From NCBI GenBank assembly GCA_965370555.1, contig CBDUVB010000006.1:1-64000 (forward strand): a stretch of DNA of 64,000 bases, in the 5' to 3' direction. Positions 58,225 through 64,000 of the stretch are shown one piece after another (positions within the stretch are counted from its first letter, which is position 1; every line of letters starts with the position of its first letter). The notes below the pieces were generated by a model. The model did not search any database and was not told the DNA's origin. It saw only the letters and a program-made list of their open reading frames with translations. Source of the stretch: JAJOKK01 sp965370555 (lineage in GTDB: Bacteria > Bipolaricaulota > Bipolaricaulia > UBA7950 > UBA9294). A program made the translations under genes and the position numbers.

Positions 58225-59019
58225 TTGCCCTCCTCAGTTCTCCTCACAGTCGTCTTCTCGGTCATCCTCTTCTCTTGGGTCACCGTTGCCTTCCAAGCCT
58301 ATGAGATCGACCCTCGCGCCTTGGGGAGAGGGTCGGCCTACACCGCTGTAGCAGATGGACCGCTCGCCCCACTGTGGAATCCGGGAGGAGGAACGGCCGC
58401 ACCCGGGGTGCATGGCGCATTCACCGCCGGCATCTCCCCCGATGGCACCTCTACTCTCCTGTTGGGAGCGTCGATCGCCGCCGCGAACAGTCCAACCGTT
58501 ATCTGGAACATGGTCCAGAGCGGAGGCGTGGGAGAGATCCTGGGGACCTTCGCTTTTCCCCTCTTCCCGCAGACAGGGCTCGGATGCGGCCTTTCCTACC
58601 GATTCAGCGACGCACCAGGAGGGATCTCCTTCCACGTAGGATTCCGTCACTGCGGACCCCAGTTGGCATTCGGAGCAAGCCTCTCTCACCTCGGAGCCGG
58701 GATCTTCGGTGCGGATCTTCCTCTCTCCCTCCGCGCTGGGGGAGCACTCACCACCATTCCCGGGGTCGCGCTCACCATCGACTTCGACCTGTCATCAGAC
58801 GGAGCGAAGGTCGCCATTGGAGGATCGGCGCAGGTCTGGGTGGTAGAGATCCGCTGGGGAACCGCGATCCTCCTCGCTGGAGGGATCGACCGGCTCGGCC
58901 TTGGAGTCGGTTTCACCCTGTTCGGTCTCCCGATTGACCTGGCGATCGGGGTCGCAGGAAGCGACCTCTCTCCGTACGCATCGCTTGGGATTGAGGCCTG
59001 TATCCCAGCGTGGTGGTGA
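58225..59019 (+). CDS. PorV-like outer-membrane or envelope beta protein
   Basis: A 264-residue exported protein. The hydrophobic stretch LLTVVFSVILFSWVTVAFQ at the N-terminus looks like a signal peptide. The mature start RALGRGSAYTAVADGPLAPLWNPGGG is the signature of PorV/UPF0164-type beta-barrels (usual form RALGMGGAFTAVADD...WNPAG). The rest alternates Gly, Ala and hydrophobic residues with repeated GAS/GAG motifs suited to amphipathic strands. The only upstream start that fits is TTG 58225, 12 bases after the previous stop in the same frame; the ribosome site is poor. It suggests a diderm cell envelope, an inference. Its TGA adjoins the TCA of the convergent lipoprotein gene. Confidence 0.7.
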   Translation: MPSSVLLTVVFSVILFSWVTVAFQAYEIDPRALGRGSAYTAVADGPLAPLWNPGGGTAAPGVHGAFTAGISPDGTSTLLLGASIAAANSPTVIWNMVQSGGVGEILGTFAFPLFPQTGLGCGLSYRFSDAPGGISFHVGFRHCGPQLAFGASLSHLGAGIFGADLPLSLRAGGALTTIPGVALTIDFDLSSDGAKVAIGGSAQVWVVEIRWGTAILLAGGIDRLGLGVGFTLFGLPIDLAIGVAGSDLSPYASLGIEACIPAWW

Positions 59020-60090
59020 TCAGTGCTGGATCTCCAAACCGGCCGGAGCCGCCCCGGGGAACCCCGTGATCTTGCTCCCAGTCAGGATCCCTGTTGTTGG
59101 ATCGACCTCGATTATGGCGTGGGTGTTCACGTCGATCACCCATAGCATCCCATCGTATATGTCGATCGCCGAAGCAGAGAAGATCGGGACATTGACCGGG
59201 TCGCCAACGATTTGCAGCTGCGTATTCGACATGATGTCGTAGCCCGGGATGATCTTGATCTTGTACAGGAGCCGGTTCTCCCCTTCGAAGTACCACAGGT
59301 GGCCGGCAGCGTTCGTCTCCGGTGTCCAATCGAGCCCTTGCGGTTTCCACAGGAAGGGGAGGCTCCCTATCTGAGGGGAAGTCGCCTTGAAGTACGACTG
59401 GCCATAGGAATCGTAGACCTGAAGATCGGGCGGGTTCAACCGGTAGATCTTCCGGCTCAGCCCATCGACGTGCCAGATCTGCTTCTGCCCGGTCGCCCCG
59501 TAGGTGAGCTGAAGCGGCGATTGCGCCGGGGCGCTGTAGTTCTGGCTGACGTTCCCTATGATAGGATCGATCCGGACGATACGCTGGTTCCCACCGTTGT
59601 AGCAGGCGATAAAGACCCACGATTTTCCCCCGACCTCGGCGACGGTGATCCCCCGCGGCTCGGTGAACGGAAGGAGGAAGGAATCCAGCTCAGTCCCCTG
59701 CATATCGAGCTTATAGACGCGGTTCAGGTTCTCATCGGTGAGCCAGACCGCTGGCTCGACCTCCACCGTCACCGTCTCCTGATCGGTCGACCCGTCGGCT
59801 GCGCGCACGGTCAACGTCAGCGAAAATGTCCCTGCGTGCGCGTAAGTGTAGGTCCCACTCGTCTCGTACGATACGGGATCGTCGGTGCCGAAATTCCAGG
59901 TATAAGTGCTGATCCCATCGGGCCCAGTTGATCCTGTCCCATCGAAGTGAACCACCAGCGGGACGACTCCAGAGAGCGGGGTCGCCTCGATGACGGCCTG
60001 TGGACCACCTCCAGGCAGGCAACCTCCTAGAAAGATCCCGACCAAAATCACCATTACAGAGAAGAGCACGATGCTGCGGGTTGCTGTCAT
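59020..60090 (-). CDS. PKD domain lipoprotein with beta-propeller-like repeats
   Basis: A 356-residue exported lipoprotein. The signal peptide ends in a lipobox VGIFLGGCLPGG with the lipidated Cys near residue 24. A PKD domain (about 32-115: ATPLSGVVPLVVHFDGTGSTG, YTWNFGTDD, TYAHAGTFSLTLTV) is followed by about 240 residues with repeated VWLTDENLNRVYKLD / WHVDGLSRKIYRLN / LWYFEGENRLLYKI / LWVIDVNTHAIIEVD units that fit a beta-propeller. The protein probably sits on the envelope surface and binds glycans or peptides. ATG 60090 is preferred; an upstream TTG at 60111 is possible. Confidence 0.78.
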   Translation of the reverse strand: MTATRSIVLFSVMVILVGIFLGGCLPGGGPQAVIEATPLSGVVPLVVHFDGTGSTGPDGISTYTWNFGTDDPVSYETSGTYTYAHAGTFSLTLTVRAADGSTDQETVTVEVEPAVWLTDENLNRVYKLDMQGTELDSFLLPFTEPRGITVAEVGGKSWVFIACYNGGNQRIVRIDPIIGNVSQNYSAPAQSPLQLTYGATGQKQIWHVDGLSRKIYRLNPPDLQVYDSYGQSYFKATSPQIGSLPFLWKPQGLDWTPETNAAGHLWYFEGENRLLYKIKIIPGYDIMSNTQLQIVGDPVNVPIFSASAIDIYDGMLWVIDVNTHAIIEVDPTTGILTGSKITGFPGAAPAGLEIQH

Positions 60091-60361
60091 CCCCTCACTT
60101 CCTTCCTTCAAGAGATACTCCTATTCTAGCAATCTGGAGAAGGAGATCAACTCCTATCCTGCCGTCACGAGCGTCTCTGACGAGATCTCTACGATAAAGA
60201 CCTCTCTCCGTGGTGTAATTTCCATGTTTTTTCCATGTTATTTTCTTCTCGCTTGCATGGACTGGGATGAAAATTTTGCTAGGCTTAGTAAGTACCACCG
60301 ATTTAGTGAAGACCTAAGAAGAAAACGATGGAACGAATTCCTTGATGAGGAGGTGAAAAAC

Positions 60362-60535
60362 ATGGCTAATAAAGAAATCCTTGATAAGCTTTCCATCTAC
60401 ATTCCACAGAAGAAGATGGAAGAAAAGCCTGTCGAGCGCCTGATTCGCTTGAGCGAGAAGCGCGATCGTTCGATCAACTACCTGGTCGTCGATGCGATCC
60501 TTCAGTACCTCAATCGGGAAGAGAAGAAAGGCTGA
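60362..60535 (+). CDS. Small ribbon-helix-helix-like protein
   Basis: A 57-residue protein. KLSIYIPQKKMEEKPVERLIRLSEKRDRSINYLVVDAILQYLNR has the pattern of CopG/Arc-type RHH proteins: a short strand, then two helices with the RSINYLVVDAI segment. Such proteins are DNA-binding repressors or antitoxins. GAGGAGGTG lies six bases before the ATG. No toxin gene is adjacent on either side, and the frame remains open far upstream without a family-like extension. It is convergent with the diguanylate cyclase. Confidence 0.7.
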   Translation: MANKEILDKLSIYIPQKKMEEKPVERLIRLSEKRDRSINYLVVDAILQYLNREEKKG

Positions 60536-60542
60536 ACTACAA

Positions 60543-60592
60543 AAGGTCTGTCGTAGATCGTTCCTCACTCTGTGACAGACCTTACTCTTTCC
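60543..60592. terminator. Bidirectional terminator between convergent genes
   Basis: AAGGTCTGTC (60543-60552) pairs perfectly with GACAGACCTT (60574-60583), followed by ACTCTTT on the plus strand and AAAA-flanked on the left for the minus strand. It serves the RHH gene and the diguanylate cyclase gene, whose stop codon lies in the stem. Confidence 0.75.
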
Positions 60593-62000
60593 CTGCACCT
60601 TGCCGCACTGCCTTCGCCTGATACATCTTAACGTCGGCAAGGCGAATGAGATCGGGGACTGATTGGTTGTCGTCAGAATTCCAGGTGGCCCATCCGATAT
60701 CGATCTGCAAGAGAAGATCCGAGAGGTGGCTCCTTCCCCATTCTTCGACCGCGGTGTGCAACCGTTGAGCGAGGGCCTCGACCCGAACCCCTGTTTCGGG
60801 AAGAACGATGAGGAACTCGTCCCCACCGTAGCGGACTGCCCAGTCACTTTCACGAATCTGTTGTTGAATAACCTGCGCCACCTCCCGCAGGACCGTGTCC
60901 CCATCCTGGTGCCCGAGCCGGTCATTCACCTGCTTAAACCCAGCAAGGTCGGTCATCATGACGGTGAACGGTCGCTTGTACCGCTGGGAACGCTTCAATT
61001 CCGTGCAGATTGTTTCATCAAAGTACAGTCGATTGAACAAGCCGGTCAACGGATCGTGAAGAGCTTGCTCCTTTAAGAACTTTTCGGCACGTACCCGTTC
61101 ACTGATATCCATAAGGTTCAGAAGTATCGCCGCCCCTCCGCGATATTCGATCGCTTGCTTAGTCCACTGCAGCCAGACAACACGACCGTTCTTACAGACG
61201 CCGCGCGCTTCAAAAAGTCCGTCGATGGAAGGGGAACCGCCTCCATCTAAGACCGTACGCCGATCCTCTTGATGGATCACCTGCCACCACGGTTCCATGA
61301 CGAGGAGTTCCTGTCTCGTATAACCGAAGATCTCCATCCCACGATCGTTGGCGTAGCAGAACCGATCACCCTTTACAATGAAGGCTCCATGAAGGGTGTT
61401 CTCCGTCAGAGAACGGAAGAGCATGTGATTCTCGCTCAATGCCTCCAGCACACGCGCCTCTCTTAAGGCAATTGCAGCGACCGCGGCCAGCTCTTCCAAC
61501 CCACGCAACGCCGCTTGCGTCGGACGCACTCCATCACACGGATCATCGACCGAGATCTGCCCGATGATCCTCCCCTCGACCTCGACCGGAATGAGGAGGA
61601 GATCATCCGCGCGCCAACCGTCATGCCCGAGAAACCGCCGATGACTCGGAATCCGTGGAACCACAGAATAGGGCACCCTGTCACCTGGAATATAATAGGA
61701 CTTACCTAGACGAAAGGATGCGTTGAACTTCTCCCCGCGGATGATCCCACCTCCGGTTACAAAGAGGCGGATCTCCTGTTCATCTTCTAGGGAAAGCTCC
61801 CTTGTGGAGTACTTCAGGACGCGGGTCTCCGAGCGGGGAGACGCTGCCAATGGAGAATCGTAAAGAGAGACAACCACCCGCTGGTACGGCGTTTGCGCGA
61901 TCACGGCCCTGGCAACATCATCCAAGATCCGCTGTACCGCACCCTCCCCCGGGCGAGCGCGTTCCGATGTTGGTGAATAGTCCTTCTGGGAAGTCAGCAA
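60582..62000 (-). CDS. GAF-PAS-GGDEF diguanylate cyclase
   Basis: A 472-residue soluble cyclase making cyclic di-GMP. Residues 20-170 form a GAF-like domain (LLLIPVEVEGRIIGQISVDDP), about 185-310 a PAS domain (TENTLHGAFIVKGDRFCYANDRGMEIFGY), and 310-470 the GGDEF domain with DPLTGLFNR near 321 and RYGGDEFLIVLPET near 396. The inhibitory RxxD I-site (RESD) lies five residues before GGDEF, so product inhibition is expected. The start is TTG 62000 with GGAG upstream. It opposes the HD-GYP protein at 23430-25364, so the window holds both a c-di-GMP-making and a c-di-GMP-degrading enzyme. Confidence 0.93.
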   Translation of the reverse strand: MLTSQKDYSPTSERARPGEGAVQRILDDVARAVIAQTPYQRVVVSLYDSPLAASPRSETRVLKYSTRELSLEDEQEIRLFVTGGGIIRGEKFNASFRLGKSYYIPGDRVPYSVVPRIPSHRRFLGHDGWRADDLLLIPVEVEGRIIGQISVDDPCDGVRPTQAALRGLEELAAVAAIALREARVLEALSENHMLFRSLTENTLHGAFIVKGDRFCYANDRGMEIFGYTRQELLVMEPWWQVIHQEDRRTVLDGGGSPSIDGLFEARGVCKNGRVVWLQWTKQAIEYRGGAAILLNLMDISERVRAEKFLKEQALHDPLTGLFNRLYFDETICTELKRSQRYKRPFTVMMTDLAGFKQVNDRLGHQDGDTVLREVAQVIQQQIRESDWAVRYGGDEFLIVLPETGVRVEALAQRLHTAVEEWGRSHLSDLLLQIDIGWATWNSDDNQSVPDLIRLADVKMYQAKAVRQGAGKE

Positions 62001-62175
62001 AAGATCTCCTTACCCGTTTTCCCCCTTCTCAGTGAATAACATAACACTCCCTTTCCAATTCGTCAAGAACGCCCCAGATCAGGACACTTGTCCCAAGTAC
62101 GGAGGAAAAGGCCCCTTTTTCGCGCTGTGCCCACTTCCTAACATGAAAAGAGGGTGCACAGAAGGAGGATTATTC

Positions 62176-62679
62176 ATGGAACTGGAAGAATGGCTCAAGA
62201 TCTATCAGGCAGCTGCTCTAACGAGCGGGGTCAAGGAACGCAGTTACTGGACAATACTGGGAGTATTCCTTCTCACCCACTGCGTCCTCATTCTCGCACT
62301 CGCCTTCCTCGCTCTCACCCATATGCTTCATGAAGCGAGATTGTATGGCACCGTTCTCAGCGGGATCGGTATTTTCATCGCTCTCTGTTGGTTCTTCAAC
62401 GAACGCCGGGCAGCGCGCGCGGTGCTCTACTGGGAAGGCCTGTTGCGGAGCCTGGAGGGAGAGTTTGCTGGGGCAGAATTTCATCGAAGTTTCTACAAAC
62501 TGCTCCATAACGAGCAGGTCTGTCTTTCAGCAGCCGATTGGAAGTGTGCAGAGTGGTATCCTACAGTCGAGCACCTCTCGTGGTTTATCAGGAACATGTC
62601 GAGATGGTCGCTCGCCTGCCTACCGATCTTCTTCCTCATTGCCTGGATCGCTCTGATCCTCTCTTGCTGGTACTTCTGA
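62176..62679 (+). CDS. Three-helix membrane protein of unknown function
   Basis: A 167-residue protein. Helices lie at about residues 24-48 (WTILGVFLLTHCVLILALAFLAL), 58-76 and 143-165, and a soluble amphipathic region of about 65 residues (NERRAARAVLYWEGLLRSLEGEF to EHLSWFIRNMSRWS) separates the last two. I do not recognise the family. AAGGAGG is seven bases before ATG 62176; an upstream in-frame extension is not supported. It is divergent from the diguanylate cyclase gene by 175 bases. Confidence 0.65.
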   Translation: MELEEWLKIYQAAALTSGVKERSYWTILGVFLLTHCVLILALAFLALTHMLHEARLYGTVLSGIGIFIALCWFFNERRAARAVLYWEGLLRSLEGEFAGAEFHRSFYKLLHNEQVCLSAADWKCAEWYPTVEHLSWFIRNMSRWSLACLPIFFLIAWIALILSCWYF

Positions 62680-62786
62680 GGCTGTTGTATAAATCTCTTC
62701 TTCTTGCGGGTTGCGGAGCAAGGCCGGAGGCCAAACAGAAGCTTTCATCGCCCTGAGAATACGGAGCACGTAGAGAGGGGAAGCAG

Positions 62787-62918
62787 GATTGAGCGAGTGA
62801 GTGAATGATTGAACCATTGAGCGATTGAGCCATTGAGTGATTGAACGGTTCCTTACATCAGTAGCCCTTCCATTTTTTCAATCTCCCGATCCTCCGATCA
62901 CTCAATCATTCAATTCCT
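62787..62918. repeat. GATTGAGT octamer repeat, copy 3
   Basis: Units such as GATTGAGC, GATTGAAC, CATTGAGT and GATTGAGT run to about 62848, and the complementary form (CCGATCACTCAATCATTCAAT) occurs at 62897-62916. The two arms can form a long imperfect hairpin. It is related to the copies at 12794-12923 and 29524-29594. Confidence 0.7.
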
Positions 62919-63007
62919 CAGCCCCTCTGCGGTAGAATGCTTAAAACTAGAGGTTGAACTCGAAGACGAGCAATAGGAAAGGTTTACGCAGGTTGGTTCC
63001 CGATACA

Positions 63008-63056
63008 GAAAATAGGCAGCGGCGGAGACGCAGGAGGGCATAGCGTTTCCGCCGCT
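63008..63056 (-). terminator. Intrinsic terminator, minus strand
   Basis: AGCGGCGGA and TCCGCCGCT form a nine-bp stem (plus extra ACGC/GCGT pairs), and on the minus strand CTATTTTC follows. It lies about 205 bases beyond the 3' end of the flavoprotein gene and probably ends its transcript. Confidence 0.7.
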
Positions 63057-63260
63057 TGTTCAAGGAGGCAAAGACCTTAAAGATTTCCCCGTTCGCTAAG
63101 ATCAATCCTCCTTCCCTATCCTTCTCTTTCATCACCTGGGTCACGAGTGTAATCTCGATTACCTATTCCATTAACCCTCTATACATGGCGAGAAACAATC
63201 CCATAGAACACCCAAGAAGGGGACAGCGCACACCTATTATGATCACATACGCCTCCTAGG

Positions 63261-64000
63261 CTATCGTGCGGCGCCTTCACCGGCAAGCTTGCCGGTGACG
63301 AAGGCCCACAGAAAATTCGTTCCTCCAATCGGGCCAAAGGCATCAAGGAGCTCCCCACATAGGTATAGGTTAGGAATTACCCCACTCTCCAAGGTGCTCG
63401 GATCAAGATCGGCGAGGCTGACCCCACCGCCGGTCACCTCAGCCTCGTTCCACCCCCCGCATCCCGTCCAGGGAAGCTGGTAAGAGGTGAGGGCTGCGAT
63501 CAGGCGGGTCCGCTCCCCGCCGTGAACGGTAGAAAGCTTCGCCCCGGAAAGGTCAAGCTCTGCTAAGAGCATATCGACCAACCGATCGGGAAGGATCTCC
63601 TTCAAGGCGCCACGGACCATCCTCCCGCTCGACGTGCTGCTCGACGTGCTGCTCGGCGTGCTGCTCGGCGCGAGCACTTCTTTCCAATCCGCTTCGCTCA
63701 ACGTGCTCCAGGAGACGGTGATCGTTGGATGTTCCCCAGAGAGCGTTGCCCGCGCCGCCGCATGCCCGAGATTAAGGACGACCGGTCCACTATAGCCCCG
63801 GTGGGTGAAGAGGAAATCCCCGTGCGCACGCACGCGCGATTTTCCAGTACCAACTGTTAGCATCACAGGGAGAGAGAGGCCGGCCAGGTGGTGATGTGCC
63901 GAGCTCCCCCCGCGCAGTGACACGAGCGCGGGGTACGATTCAACGAGATGATGACCGAGCGCACGAGCGATCTCATGCCCGGTCCCGTCGCTCCCTGTCC
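63261..64000 (-). CDS. HI0933-type NAD(P)/FAD-dependent oxidoreductase (5' end beyond window)
   Basis: The C-terminal part of a flavoprotein of the HI0933/BaiN group. Visible segments are GTGHEIARALGHHLVESYPALVSLR at the right edge, SGPVVLNLGHAAARA, WTGCGGWNEAEVTGGGVSLADLDPSTLES and the final FAD-binding block LYLCGELLDAFGPIGGTNFLWAFVTGK. The N-terminal dinucleotide fold is outside the window. Inside the gene a 12-base tandem repeat (63627-63670) adds a Ser/Thr-rich SSTS-type run at a position where homologues are usually short. The stop is TAG at 63261-63263. The reaction of most family members is unknown. Confidence 0.88.
   Translation of the reverse strand, partial: TGSDGTGHEIARALGHHLVESYPALVSLRGGSSAHHHLAGLSLPVMLTVGTGKSRVRAHGDFLFTHRGYSGPVVLNLGHAAARATLSGEHPTITVSWSTLSEADWKEVLAPSSTPSSTSSSTSSGRMVRGALKEILPDRLVDMLLAELDLSGAKLSTVHGGERTRLIAALTSYQLPWTGCGGWNEAEVTGGGVSLADLDPSTLESGVIPNLYLCGELLDAFGPIGGTNFLWAFVTGKLAGEGAAR
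63627..63670. repeat. 12-base tandem repeat in the flavoprotein gene
   Basis: About 3.7 copies of a GCTCGACGTGCT-type unit, slightly diverged (GAC/GGC), are in frame and encode a Ser/Thr run. The copy number may vary between strains because 12 bases keep the reading frame. Confidence 0.75.

Larger units (their letters stand above)
62680..63260. other. Non-coding stretch with repeat and terminator
   Basis: This 581-base region holds the third octamer repeat copy (62787-62918) and a minus-strand terminator (63008-63056). A 65-codon minus-strand frame at 62947-63144 overlaps that terminator and lacks a clear ribosome site, so I do not call it. Nothing else is recognised. Confidence 0.5.

Noticed and set aside
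62947..63144. 65-codon minus-strand frame after the flavoprotein gene
   Set aside because: It runs through an intrinsic terminator hairpin and lacks a ribosome site and recognisable family.

Overview
The window reads as a chromosomal segment of an anaerobic, fermentative bacterium. Anaerobic markers are an NrdG-type radical SAM activase, a CGGC protein, Feo ferrous-iron uptake and no respiratory genes. Sigma70-type promoters and AAGGAGG ribosome sites are easy to find, and genes are dense and often overlap by 1-4 bases. There is no rRNA or tRNA, so taxonomy cannot be fixed. The gene mix (two glutamate dehydrogenases, TreT-type trehalose enzymology, glucosylglycerate-type glycosyltransferases) would suit a deep-branching lineage such as Bipolaricaulota or a Thermotogota-like group; this is inference.

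Layout. 1-3.1 kb: an accessory stretch with a HELGH membrane protein, a 64-residue membrane protein and a class C beta-lactamase-like hydrolase, separated by attC-like palindromes, then a CGGC protein. 3.2-12.8 kb: housekeeping block (NrdG-like activase, trpS, glmU-prs-rplY-pth, clpC-radA). 12.9-18.4 kb: purine nucleoside phosphorylase and two gdhA genes, each paired with a Crp/Fnr regulator. 18.4-28.8 kb: a probably frameshifted nucleotidyltransferase, a metallophosphoesterase, remnants of a RAYT transposase and a MazF toxin, a periplasmic-sensor histidine kinase with an HD-GYP response regulator, a HEPN/MNT pair, an MFS transporter, an AlaX-like editing protein and a DUF169 gene. 28.8-35.3 kb: an MBL hydrolase, then an iron operon (DtxR-type regulator, two periplasmic or membrane proteins, two FeoA, FeoB split into GTPase and permease) with two matching operator palindromes.

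35.5-54.8 kb is a large carbohydrate and compatible-solute island. The left operon (minus strand) runs from a GntR regulator fused to a solute-binding-protein domain, through an ABC sugar importer, to a GT4 glycosyltransferase, a GpgS-like glycosyltransferase and a type-2 glycerate kinase. The right operon (plus strand) has a ROK regulator, a second ABC importer, an (alpha/alpha)6 glycosidase, trehalose synthase TreT and GalT. Between them sit a ROK sugar kinase and 6-phosphofructokinase. The right operon looks like trehalose uptake and TreT cleavage. By analogy the left one may import a glucosylglycerate-type solute and route glycerate into glycolysis.

54.9-64 kb: a GT4 glycosyltransferase, an amidohydrolase, an unknown Cys-containing protein, a PorV-like envelope protein, a PKD lipoprotein, an orphan RHH protein, a GAF-PAS-GGDEF cyclase with an intact I-site, a three-helix membrane protein and the 3' part of a HI0933-type flavoprotein that runs off the right edge. 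Several dispersed non-coding repeats occur: an octamer GATTGAGT family at three sites, a GGGGTCAGACC inverted repeat, a CGCAAAGACGC-type repeat and a perfect 45-base palindrome inside the glycerate kinase gene.
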